A DNA stretch of 34,698 nucleotides. Source: a virus. Shown here one piece after another: positions 13,635-20,840 of the stretch (positions are counted from its first letter, which is position 1; each line of letters opens with the position of its first letter). The notes beneath the pieces are model-generated. The model saw only the letters and a list, made by a program, of their open reading frames with translations. It did not search any database and was not told the origin of the DNA. The position numbers and the translations under genes were made by a program. Location: the IMG/VR virus record IMGVR_UViG_3300007609_000054, positions 1-34,698 of that record; one strand, 5' to 3'.

Positions 13635-14240
13635 ATGTATTCCTTTCTTGATAACAAATATACTTCTATCTACTATAATTTGATTGAAAGTGCTAAATCC
13701 AAAAATCGAGTAAAACAGCGTAATGACGGATTGCAGTATCATCATATTATTCCTAGATGCTTTGGCGGAGCAGATGATATAACCAACACAGTGTTGCTGA
13801 CTTATCGTGAGCATCGCATTTGTCATCGTTTACTTATCAACATGACTGAAGGTGAATACAAGTATAAGATGATGTATGCTTATCTTTTATTTGATCCTTC
13901 TTACGATACCTCAGGCATGCCGAGTCCACAGATTTATTGTACAAAAGAGTCATATCGCAAAATGGCTAAGACACGCAAAAAGAACGGATCATATAGACTT
14001 GGTAAAGACAACAATTTTTCTTCTCCTGAAATAATCAATCAAGTCCGCCAAAGAATGATTACTAACAATCCAATGAAGTCTGCTGACCAGAGAAAGCGTA
14101 TGAAAGAAAACAATAATAATCCTTATTGCAAACCAGTAGAAGTAAATGGGTTAGCATTTCCTTCTTTAGGGGCGGCCGCCTGCTATTTCAATACCACTCC
14201 TTATCTATTGAAAAAGAATTATTCAGTAAAGAGAGATTAG
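13635..14240 (+). CDS. HNH homing endonuclease inserted in folE
   Basis: 201 aa from the ATG at 13635, chosen because the N-terminus then aligns with the other HNH protein (FLDNKYTSIYY against FLKNKYTKWYY). The HNH core is HHIIPRCFGG at 36-45, an Asn-containing turn (DDITNTVLL), then REHRICH. Later segments resemble DNA-binding NUMOD units (SPEIINQVRQRM, SADQRKRMKENN), with a NUMOD1-like end (PVEVNGLAFPSLGAA). It is AT-rich and antisense. Its stop shares TTAG with the folE stop, and the displaced folE tail lies on its other side. It probably targets the conserved Cys-containing folE 3' region. Confidence 0.88.
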   Translation: MYSFLDNKYTSIYYNLIESAKSKNRVKQRNDGLQYHHIIPRCFGGADDITNTVLLTYREHRICHRLLINMTEGEYKYKMMYAYLLFDPSYDTSGMPSPQIYCTKESYRKMAKTRKKNGSYRLGKDNNFSSPEIINQVRQRMITNNPMKSADQRKRMKENNNNPYCKPVEVNGLAFPSLGAAACYFNTTPYLLKKNYSVKRD

Positions 14241-14923
14241 TCACGCGCTAGTTGCTGTTGCAGCTTGATATTATCAAAAAATTCTTTTTTGGTACTTCCG
14301 TCTTCTAAGAATCGGCCTTTGAGTACGGTAGTTTGTGTCACAGAACTATGCGCCATTATGCCTCTGTTTTCACAGCAACCATGCCGAGCTGAAATATAAA
14401 CACCTAGATCTTTGGCGTTTGTTGCTTTGCCAATCTCACGTGCAATGTCGTTTGCAAGTTCTTCTTGCAAGGTGCCGCGTCGAGCGCACCATTGTGCTAT
14501 ACGGGTATATTTGCTGAGACCGATAACCTTGCCGTTGGGGATAACGCCTATATATGCGACACCTGCAACTGGTTGGTGGTGGTGTGAACACATGCTCTTG
14601 AGCTCACTACGTACAACCAACATACCGGTGTAAGCTTCTTCACCTTCATTGGGGAATGCTGTTGGATGTGGTCCTGGATCATAACGCCCGCACATGGTTT
14701 CTTGAACATACATTTTTGCCAGACGCTTTGGTGTCCCCATGCTGTTTGGATCACGATGTCTGTCGATCAATAGTGCATCCAAAACATTCTCAAAAGCCAC
14801 AGTAGCTTCTTCGATAAGCGCTTCTTTGTCGCCTTCTTGTAGCACTGCACTGATGTTGTCACCGGCCCAATACCTAATGCCCGCGTCTTCTAGACGCTGT
14901 TTTATCTCTTGTGATTTTTTCAT
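14237..14923 (-). CDS. folE: GTP cyclohydrolase I (FolE) with replaced 3' end
   Basis: 228 aa, full length. It converts GTP to dihydroneopterin triphosphate, the first step toward 7-deazaguanines (and folates). Zinc and active-site motifs are intact: MCSHHHQPV with Cys112 and His115, KVIGLSKYTRIAQW at 132-145, and ARHGCCENRG with Cys183/184. The last 47 residues probably came with the antisense HNH gene, since a diverged alternative tail lies at 13473-13616. The enzyme is not truncated. It sits 13 nt after the glycosyltransferase gene, downstream of dpdA on the same strand. Confidence 0.95.
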   Translation of the reverse strand: MKKSQEIKQRLEDAGIRYWAGDNISAVLQEGDKEALIEEATVAFENVLDALLIDRHRDPNSMGTPKRLAKMYVQETMCGRYDPGPHPTAFPNEGEEAYTGMLVVRSELKSMCSHHHQPVAGVAYIGVIPNGKVIGLSKYTRIAQWCARRGTLQEELANDIAREIGKATNAKDLGVYISARHGCCENRGIMAHSSVTQTTVLKGRFLEDGSTKKEFFDNIKLQQQLARD

Positions 14924-14936
14924 AACAGTTTGCCCT

Positions 14937-16004
14937 TCAATTGCTGGAACCTGTCAGAAGGCTGACCATAGTGTCAGCAGACAGGTAGTTATGTTGTAGA
15001 ATTTCGCGTTGCTTTGCCATTGCATCGGCATAGACGGTGGGATCTTCTAGTATGCTATTTAGACGATCAACCAGTTGGGGACGATAAACAGTAAAATTTT
15101 CCCAGTTTTCTGTCCACTCACTTGGGTACTTGAATTCATCCAAATACATTTCGCTGTAACTGCACCTGTCAGGTACAAGCGGGATGACGTCTAACAAAAC
15201 GCCTTCCATGATACTTATGCCGAGGTTTTCATGAAGTGAGCAACTGAAGATTACTTTACTTGAGGCCAAGGCGTTATAGTAAGCCGACTTAGTCAGGTCC
15301 TGCTTCTTGGTAATCAATACGGAAAAGTCGTTGCTGAGGTCTTCTGCAATCTCAGGTTGCTTGTCCTCGTTGTAACGGTGTGGCCACACCACGTCAAACT
15401 GTCGCTCTCCTGTAATGCTCACATCTGCCATTGCCTTGATGATTGCACCATGTGGTTGTCCACTGACAACAGCTTTAGAATGATATTGTGGGTCAATGCC
15501 AAGATTGTTTAGGAACATTTCACGATGGAAATGTGTGCCAAAGTAGGTGTAATCAGCAGCATGGAAGAACGATCGTTCTGCATCATGCGGCCATGGCTTT
15601 ACCATCTTGATCCCGAGGATATCGGTTGGGTCATACGCACCCGCATGTGCGATGCCGTGGATCGTCCAATTTTTTCCAAGTAGGTCACGCATGTATGCGA
15701 CCTGAAGGATGCAAGGGTTCCAAAAGTCTGTAAAGAGGATGTGAGCGTCATCTGCGACATCACCTTTGCGTAAGTGAGTAACAAAATCCGCGAGCTGTGT
15801 TGATTTCCAATAGTTGGTATCCGCGAAATCCAGGAAAGCACCACCGGTAGTTTCACTGCTACGCTGCCGTCCGATAGCGTTGTATACCTTGTAGTTAGTC
15901 TCATCCAGTTGTTTTTCCAATAGCTCTGGTATCTCATCATACCACTGTTTCGTGTATCTTCCGTCAAGTGGTTCTAGCGGAAAGATCCAAATGTCACTTG
16001 GCAT
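14937..16004 (-). CDS. GT-B type glycosyltransferase
   Basis: 355 aa. The C-terminal half has the donor-binding signature of GT4-like enzymes (VIFSCSLHENLGISIMEG, an E-x7-E pattern, then VLLDVIPLVPD). The N-terminal half has a Rossmann-type look (DIWIFPLEPLDGR, WTIHGIAHAGAYDP). I chose the ATG at 16004, which has GGAG 9 nt upstream, over an in-frame ATG at 16046 that would overlap the upstream gene more. It lies between the nucleotidyltransferase-cupin gene and folE, inside the deazaguanine block. It might decorate a modified base or a glycan; donor and acceptor cannot be told from sequence. Confidence 0.8.
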   Translation of the reverse strand: MPSDIWIFPLEPLDGRYTKQWYDEIPELLEKQLDETNYKVYNAIGRQRSSETTGGAFLDFADTNYWKSTQLADFVTHLRKGDVADDAHILFTDFWNPCILQVAYMRDLLGKNWTIHGIAHAGAYDPTDILGIKMVKPWPHDAERSFFHAADYTYFGTHFHREMFLNNLGIDPQYHSKAVVSGQPHGAIIKAMADVSITGERQFDVVWPHRYNEDKQPEIAEDLSNDFSVLITKKQDLTKSAYYNALASSKVIFSCSLHENLGISIMEGVLLDVIPLVPDRCSYSEMYLDEFKYPSEWTENWENFTVYRPQLVDRLNSILEDPTVYADAMAKQREILQHNYLSADTMVSLLTGSSN

Positions 16005-16806
16005 ATAGGCTTGCTCCATAATCTGCATTGACGCCAACACGCTCAATGTCTTCTTCTATGCAATTTTCACCGTATTGGATTTCTGTAATACGAACAACAT
16101 CATCACTGTCGTTCATCAGTTGGTGCCATGTACCAACTGGTATCTCAAGAGTGTCGTGCTTGTTCAATATCCATACATCAGGTGTTATGAGTTGATCGTC
16201 ATGACTGGCGAAAAGCACTGTTGCTTGTCCTTCAGTAACCATCCAATACTCACTGCGGTAGCGGTGCTTCTGCATACTTAGCTTGGCTCCAGGATTGACT
16301 GTGAGCTCTTTGACTTTGGTGCCTGGCCCATCCTGATGTAGATTACGATAATAGCCCCAGGGTCGTTCAGTCCTGGGGCTTTTCCATTCACTCAAGATCC
16401 AGCTAGAACTGTTGGCTTTGTTTTCGCCGCCTACACCAAACACAAACTCAACACGATTATTGTCTGCAAATGCATCCATCTCTGGAATATTGCCGCTATT
16501 ACGATCACCACCATTAGCAAAAACAATCTCAGCATATGGCCATTGTTCAGCAACATAACGAATAGCATCTGTTGCGCTACCATCATCATCGTTGAATGAA
16601 AATGCTTCATCAACCATTTTAAGATTGCCTACAATATTAACACGCTCTACGAATGGCATAAACGGACGACCCTTTTTACGCACAAGCCATTCATCACTGT
16701 TCACACCCACGTATAGCTTGTCTCCGAGCCGGGCTGCCTCTTCAAACAGTTTGATGTGTCCGCTGTGTAGAGGATCCCAACCTCCGCTCACTATGACAAT
16801 TCTCAT
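15994..16806 (-). CDS. Nucleotidyltransferase-cupin fusion
   Basis: 270 aa with two domains. Residues 1-125 are a cytidylyltransferase-like domain (GGWDPLHSGH at 8-17, then GVNSDEWLVRKKGRPFM). Residues about 148-260 are a cupin of the type II mannose-6-phosphate isomerase/ManC C-terminal kind (RPWGYYRNL, LSMQKHRYRSEYWMV, VTEGQATVLF, IPVGTWHQLMN), with His residues placed for metal binding. The pairing suggests activation or isomerisation of a sugar phosphate. The gene begins 9 nt after dpdA and overlaps the glycosyltransferase gene by 11 nt, so the three are probably co-expressed. The exact substrate is unknown. Confidence 0.8.
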   Translation of the reverse strand: MRIVIVSGGWDPLHSGHIKLFEEAARLGDKLYVGVNSDEWLVRKKGRPFMPFVERVNIVGNLKMVDEAFSFNDDDGSATDAIRYVAEQWPYAEIVFANGGDRNSGNIPEMDAFADNNRVEFVFGVGGENKANSSSWILSEWKSPRTERPWGYYRNLHQDGPGTKVKELTVNPGAKLSMQKHRYRSEYWMVTEGQATVLFASHDDQLITPDVWILNKHDTLEIPVGTWHQLMNDSDDVVRITEIQYGENCIEEDIERVGVNADYGASLYAK

Positions 16807-16815
16807 GGATTTTCC

Positions 16816-18381
16816 TTAGTTGAAGTCAAACAGTGTCTGTACTGTACTGTGGGTGTCTGCATATCCTTTGACAATGCTTTGTTTGTCTAGATAATCTGCT
16901 GCGCTATCAATCACATCCATTGGTGTTTCACTTGTAAACACTTTTTCAATGACTTGATTGGTCATCAAAACGTCTGCCTTGGTCCAATGGTCCAGTGTGA
17001 GTGTACGTTTACGAGTGCTGGATTTAAGCAGACGATACTCCTGCAAATCCATATCGGTCCACGTAGTGCGTGATAAATCCACAGTCTGATTAACTTGTTG
17101 GATGGTTTCGATTGCCTTGTAGACATTGTGCGCCATAACATAGAGGTAGCTGCTAGTGTCCCAGCTGGTTTTGCCCACTTTGTCGATCTTGTTCTTACTG
17201 CCTTGTTGTTTCCATAGGCTTGGATCGTTGAGCAACTCTTTGTCTTTGAGTACTTCTTCAAGGTCGAAATCTTCTATAGCATCAACCAGGTGATGATTTT
17301 CTTGTGCTTTCTTAGCAGCCCATGCTGACATCAGCGCTTCCATGTCAGGTACGCCGTGCTCATATACACACAGATCTCCGGCTGTGAGACGCTCATAGAT
17401 AGGACTGTAGTTGGGGAGTGGCAAGTCGCTACCTGCATAACGCTTGTCGTCAACAACAGCGTTTGCACTTGCGACAAACTTCTCATTGTTCAACAAGATG
17501 TTGTCGTACTGATAGCCTTTGGTTGCCATGATAAAAGCACTAGCAGCATCATAGCTGACGTCTAGGCTGGGGTTCACAGTCTGTTGCAGCATACGCTTGA
17601 TTGTGGTGTAATAGCTGGCGTATTCAACACGACTAACACCAAGGAAGTGAAGCCAGTCTTGCTGTCCCTCTTGCATGAGCCCATGGTCACGCATCCAGAT
17701 CAACAACTTGAGCATCACGACCAAGTTCTTGCTGGTAGATCCTCCAAAGCCGAAACCCTCAAATGGGTAGTCTTTAACTTCGTCAAACCAATGGCGCGCT
17801 TCATTGACTGTGCGGCCTTGCATTGAGTTGAGCAGCTTGGTGTTGCCCTTGCGGTGCTTGACAAACCAGTCGTTGTTAAACTTCGAGTATTCAAGACACT
17901 GGTCAAAGCTTGTAATACCGTTGCGTGAGCTGTAGGGTTCGCTAGCTGCTAGAGTAGGCACATCAAGCGTCATGCTGTAGTCTGCGGTGTGTTCGAGGTA
18001 GTCCAAAATCTTATGGCGCAATGTGTCGTCTGTTTTGAACTTGGGCCAGTCACATTTGAGGATGCCTGTAATGATCTGGAAACCACCACTGTCGCCCAGG
18101 ATAAAACTGTTCTTGCGATCACGCTGTTGGATCATCTTTTCCTCAACATCACTTTTTGTGATGTCTAGCTGAGCGTGACCCGCTGAATAAAGTCCCCACT
18201 TATAGTGGTAGTAACTGTTATCAGGATCGAGGAAGTTGAGTCCCTCAATTCCTCGTTCAAAGCCAGCAGGCACACGAGTCTCTGGGTGCTGTATAGTACC
18301 AACATAGAATCCGCTGATGCTGGGCAGAAAGACCGCGTAATCACGGTTGCTAGCTGTTAAGTCGATTGGCGATCTGTTCAT
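16816..18381 (-). CDS. dpdA: DpdA-like DNA guanine transglycosylase (TGT paralogue)
   Basis: 521 aa. Family members exchange guanine for a 7-deazaguanine base in DNA. TGT-type motifs occur in order: GDSGGFQ at 96-102 (general-base Asp97), TLDVPTL near 138, SMQGRTVNEAR at 186-196, GFGFGGS at 209-215, LHFLGVSR at 244-251 and LDVSYDAASAF at 273-283 with candidate nucleophile Asp274 or Asp278. The C-x-C-x2-C zinc site of tRNA TGT is not seen, and the C-terminal 200 residues are unlike bacterial TGT. This fits a phage DpdA rather than a tRNA enzyme. It has its own promoter inside an inverted repeat (18406-18455) and is followed closely by the nucleotidyltransferase-cupin, glycosyltransferase and folE genes. 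Confidence 0.82.
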   Translation of the reverse strand: MNRSPIDLTASNRDYAVFLPSISGFYVGTIQHPETRVPAGFERGIEGLNFLDPDNSYYHYKWGLYSAGHAQLDITKSDVEEKMIQQRDRKNSFILGDSGGFQIITGILKCDWPKFKTDDTLRHKILDYLEHTADYSMTLDVPTLAASEPYSSRNGITSFDQCLEYSKFNNDWFVKHRKGNTKLLNSMQGRTVNEARHWFDEVKDYPFEGFGFGGSTSKNLVVMLKLLIWMRDHGLMQEGQQDWLHFLGVSRVEYASYYTTIKRMLQQTVNPSLDVSYDAASAFIMATKGYQYDNILLNNEKFVASANAVVDDKRYAGSDLPLPNYSPIYERLTAGDLCVYEHGVPDMEALMSAWAAKKAQENHHLVDAIEDFDLEEVLKDKELLNDPSLWKQQGSKNKIDKVGKTSWDTSSYLYVMAHNVYKAIETIQQVNQTVDLSRTTWTDMDLQEYRLLKSSTRKRTLTLDHWTKADVLMTNQVIEKVFTSETPMDVIDSAADYLDKQSIVKGYADTHSTVQTLFDFN

Positions 18382-18405
18382 GTATTTTCCTTGAATTATC
18401 TAATG

Positions 18406-18434
18406 ATTATAGCAGGTTAGAGAGATTCCGTCAA
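18406..18434 (-). promoter_or_regulatory. Sigma70-type promoter for dpdA
   Basis: The minus strand reads TTGACG-N17-TATAAT, about 25 nt upstream of the ATG at 18381, which has an AAGGAA Shine-Dalgarno. It lies within the inverted repeat at 18410-18455. Confidence 0.75.
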
Positions 18435-18455
18435 GGATAAAACTCTAACCTGCTA
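18410..18455. repeat. 13-bp inverted repeat spanning the dpdA promoter
   Basis: Perfect arms TAGCAGGTTAGAG (18410-18422) and CTCTAACCTGCTA (18443-18455) are separated by 20 nt. One arm covers the promoter spacer and touches the -10 box; the other lies just upstream of the -35 box. It could be an operator, or an RNA hairpin ending the transcript of 18463-18750, or both. No T-run follows the stem. Confidence 0.75.
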
Positions 18456-18462
18456 TGACATG

Positions 18463-18750
18463 TTATGCTGCGGCTCCACACCAAGGCTGTGTGAATGTGC
18501 CGACGTGGATTTTCAGCTTCTTGGGGCTGCGGTTTGGTGCCATCCTGATGTTGATGTCAAATGTGAATGCGTTATCACGATCTGTGACGTCAACGCTGAA
18601 ATCGTAGATCATCTTCTCGCGCTGTAGATCGTTAAGGTAAGCAATAAACAACGAGCGCACAGGACGCGGCTTTCCAGGTTCTAGTACACCATCCCAGGGT
18701 TCAATGATCTTGAGGAGGTCATACTTGATGTCATTAAGGCTGATTGCCAT
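18463..18750 (-). CDS. Hypothetical protein with tail-sheath-like C-terminal segment, 95 aa
   Basis: The segment from about 40 to 85 (LNDLQREKMIYDFSVDV, AFTFDINIRMAPNRSPKKLKI) resembles the C-terminal unit of contractile tail sheath proteins: a helix with a leading LN..., then V-D strands and a final strand with a Pro-Ser turn. The similarity is my impression and is weak. It lies 16 nt behind the QueD-like gene. A non-structural function is equally possible. Confidence 0.55.
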   Translation of the reverse strand: MAISLNDIKYDLLKIIEPWDGVLEPGKPRPVRSLFIAYLNDLQREKMIYDFSVDVTDRDNAFTFDINIRMAPNRSPKKLKIHVGTFTQPWCGAAA

Positions 18751-18766
18751 CTTTATCTTCCTTGTC

Positions 18767-19165
18767 TTAGGTTAGTGATTGAAAGGTTAGGGTTGCGCCG
18801 TTCTCATCGTCTTCACTCACTGTGATTTCTATGTCGCGGCCAGGGTAACGGCTGTGTATTGTTTCGGCAAGGTCTTGCGCGATCATTTCACAGCTCTTGT
18901 AATCCAGTTCAAGAGTACCTTCTGCGTATAGCTTCTCCAGCCAACGCTTGAACTGAATAAATTCGATATCGCGATCGTCGTGAAATACTTGGATAGCGAC
19001 ACGAAAATGGAAGATGTGACGATGTGGGTAGCCCAAAAAGCTTACATCATATTCGTCACCTGTTGCAAGGTTAGGATCATCAAGTGCCGCAGGGTACTTG
19101 TGAATTCCTTCTTTCTTGAACGTAACCCAGATTTGACTGGATGCCTGCAAGAGCCTGTGTGACAT
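18767..19165 (-). CDS. QueD/6-pyruvoyl-tetrahydropterin synthase-like protein lacking the usual catalytic Cys
   Basis: 132 aa, the family length. Features that fit the fold are an early His (KEGIHKYP, His22), the His pair in YPHRHIFHFRV (His48, His50, replacing the canonical HGH), the helix SCEMIAQDLAETI (the canonical PTSE region) and SEDDENGATLTF at the end (canonical ET...GA). The Cys that normally lies four residues before HGH is Leu44 here, and the Asp-His dyad reads Asp88-Tyr89. If it is a QueD it is catalytically unusual, or the host QueD supplies 6-carboxytetrahydropterin. The start overlaps the previous stop (TAATG). Confidence 0.6.
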   Translation of the reverse strand: MSHRLLQASSQIWVTFKKEGIHKYPAALDDPNLATGDEYDVSFLGYPHRHIFHFRVAIQVFHDDRDIEFIQFKRWLEKLYAEGTLELDYKSCEMIAQDLAETIHSRYPGRDIEITVSEDDENGATLTFQSLT

Positions 19166-19431
19166 TAGTCGTCCTCGTCAACGATAATAGGCCTGGGGCC
19201 TTTTTTCTTTGTCTTGGTTTCGATAATGACTTCTTCAGCATCCTCGTCAGAATCTTCATTGGTATCGGGTTGTTCTGTTTCTGTGTCCAAATGCGCCTTC
19301 ATAAGCTTGAGCATCTCCCAGAGCTTCCAGTCCATTGTATGCATATATTCCAGCATCTTGGCTTGAAACTCTTCGTTGTTGAGCTCTTCTTCTGTTCGGT
19401 CTTCTTCAACTACTCTGATCTTCTTGACCAT
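19165..19431 (-). CDS. Hypothetical acidic coiled-coil protein, 88 aa
   Basis: Very acidic at both ends (VVEEDRTEEELNNEE; NEDSDEDAEEVIIETK), with a central helix (LEYMHTMDWKLWEMLKLMKAH) and a basic KTKKKGPRP near the end. It overlaps the upstream nucleotidyltransferase by 26 nt. It could be a protein-binding adaptor or DNA mimic, but this is only from composition. The function is unknown. Confidence 0.65.
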   Translation of the reverse strand: MVKKIRVVEEDRTEEELNNEEFQAKMLEYMHTMDWKLWEMLKLMKAHLDTETEQPDTNEDSDEDAEEVIIETKTKKKGPRPIIVDEDD

Positions 19432-19861
19432 CTTTTACTCCTTCGCGTTTAGCGACTCTAGCACGTAGCTCACTGCTAGAGAAGCGGTGATCACGCTTGT
19501 TAAAATAAAGTTGAATACCACGTTTGCGGCAAATGTCTTTGCCAGTGAAATCCTTGTTGCGGTATTCATCACCAAGGATCCTTACATCAATCTTGAGCAT
19601 ACTCAAGATGTCTTTGAGGTCTTCCTCTGTTTGGTAGGGGATGATCTCGTCAACATACTTGATAGCCTTCAATTGTGTATAACGTTCTACCAGTGTTTGC
19701 ACTGGTGCATTCTTTTCAGGACGATCAATACTTGGATCGACCTGTAGTGCCACGATCAGCTTGTCACATACACCAGCAGCCTCGCGCAGCATGGCAACAT
19801 GGCCTGCATGACATAAATCGAACGTAGAAGCGGTTAGCCCAACTTGGTATTGCTTAGTCAT
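19406..19861 (-). CDS. Cytidylyltransferase-like nucleotidyltransferase
   Basis: 151 aa. TFDLCHAGHVAML at 13-25 is the HxGH nucleotide-binding motif, and SSSELRARV near the end corresponds to the ISTSxIR-type motif of glycerol-3-phosphate cytidylyltransferases. IDVRILGDEYRNKDFTGKD fits the family between them. It activates an unknown phosphorylated small molecule with CTP or ATP. Its ATG overlaps the clamp stop (TAATG), so it is translationally coupled to a replication gene. Confidence 0.82.
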   Translation of the reverse strand: MTKQYQVGLTASTFDLCHAGHVAMLREAAGVCDKLIVALQVDPSIDRPEKNAPVQTLVERYTQLKAIKYVDEIIPYQTEEDLKDILSMLKIDVRILGDEYRNKDFTGKDICRKRGIQLYFNKRDHRFSSSELRARVAKREGVKDGQEDQSS

Positions 19862-20604
19862 TACTTGCTAATCGCCGGCATGATGTAGCTGTAAACGCCG
19901 ATGCCGCTGTCGACATCGATCTGACAAACACCCTGGTCACTGAAACGGATCACTTTGGTGCCATCCAGCTTGAGGATGCCGAGGAACGCCTGTAGCGGCC
20001 AACTCCACTTGGAGCCCAACTCACCGTCAATGTTTTCAGCAAACACACGACGACCAAGGATGCCACCTTCTGCGCTACCAACTTCGATGATCAACTTACC
20101 GTCTTCAGTTGATACTGCAAAGCTTGGCTCAATGCCACTGTAGATGCTTGCAACTTCGCTTAGCTGTGCAATACGCTTGGTTGCTGGTTCAATTGTGATG
20201 TCCCAGTTAGCGCCGCGGAACGTTGCAACCTTCATGACCTGGTCCAACACTTCTTTACTCATAAAGCGATACTGGTCGCGGTTGCCGTCACCGTCCTTGA
20301 AGATTAGTGTGGTTGGCATTTCCTCGCCATTGCGCTCTTTGCGCTCAACCTTAATATCTGCATCGCCATTCTGGTAATTGGACACGCGGGTTAGGCTGCT
20401 AAGTAGGCCCAAGTTGCCCATACCAAAGTCGCCCATGAACTCAGTCACAGGGTCATGCATCTTTGCTTGCAGGATAACGGTACGGTCAGCGTCCATGGCT
20501 GCCAATGTTGTTTCGCTGTCGTCGCCACTGACTTTGATGTTCTCGATAATTCCGAGACCACTTGTGTGCTTGACAACGTCTAGTAGTACGTCTTTGATTT
20601 CCAT
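19861..20604 (-). CDS. 45: Sliding clamp, T4 gp45 type
   Basis: 247 aa (T4 gp45 is 228). It forms the ring that tethers the polymerase to DNA and, in T4, also activates late transcription. Family features are the N-terminal helix before GLGIIENIKVSG, FMGDFGMGNLGLLSSLTRV near 56-74, and the C-terminal strand GVCQIDVDSGIGVYSYIMPA. It lies downstream of the polymerase with two small genes between and has its own promoter upstream of 20622-20822. Assignment rests on pattern and position. Confidence 0.85.
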   Translation of the reverse strand: MEIKDVLLDVVKHTSGLGIIENIKVSGDDSETTLAAMDADRTVILQAKMHDPVTEFMGDFGMGNLGLLSSLTRVSNYQNGDADIKVERKERNGEEMPTTLIFKDGDGNRDQYRFMSKEVLDQVMKVATFRGANWDITIEPATKRIAQLSEVASIYSGIEPSFAVSTEDGKLIIEVGSAEGGILGRRVFAENIDGELGSKWSWPLQAFLGILKLDGTKVIRFSDQGVCQIDVDSGIGVYSYIMPAISK

Positions 20605-20621
20605 ATTTGTATGTTCCTTGA

Positions 20622-20822
20622 TTATCCGTTGTAGATCTTTAGGATCTGGCGGCTGTCATTGACAATAACGTTAACCCTGTCCGCCACATAATCAGCGGTT
20701 GCCAGACTGTCCTTTCTGAGAATACGCATTGATGTCGCATTATTAGCTTCCAACACAGCGTCAACGTCTATATTGTACAATTCTAGCGCATCTTGTTTGA
20801 GTTCATTTGAAATTTTTGTCAT
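20622..20822 (-). CDS. Hypothetical protein, 66 aa
   Basis: Unknown function. It begins MTKISNELKQDALELYNIDV and is helical followed by a short strand (RVNVIVNDSRQILKIYNG). The start at 20822 has a strong AGGAGGA Shine-Dalgarno and a promoter at 20841-20869. It precedes the clamp by 17 nt, so it leads the clamp transcript. Confidence 0.65.
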   Translation of the reverse strand: MTKISNELKQDALELYNIDVDAVLEANNATSMRILRKDSLATADYVADRVNVIVNDSRQILKIYNG

Positions 20823-20840
20823 TTATTTTCCTCCTAAGTC

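Noticed and set aside
13620-13826. The folE remnant extended upstream as a longer open frame with an apparent start inside the HNH gene.
   Set aside because: The upstream residues are simply antisense to the HNH gene and unlike FolE, and no initiation signal is present. Only the last 47 codons are treated as meaningful.
16816-18381. The DpdA-like gene as a tRNA-guanine transglycosylase.
   Set aside because: The protein is much longer than bacterial TGT (about 375 aa) and lacks the C-x-C-x2-C zinc site, while the phage context includes the precursor genes. DNA modification is favoured, though not proven.
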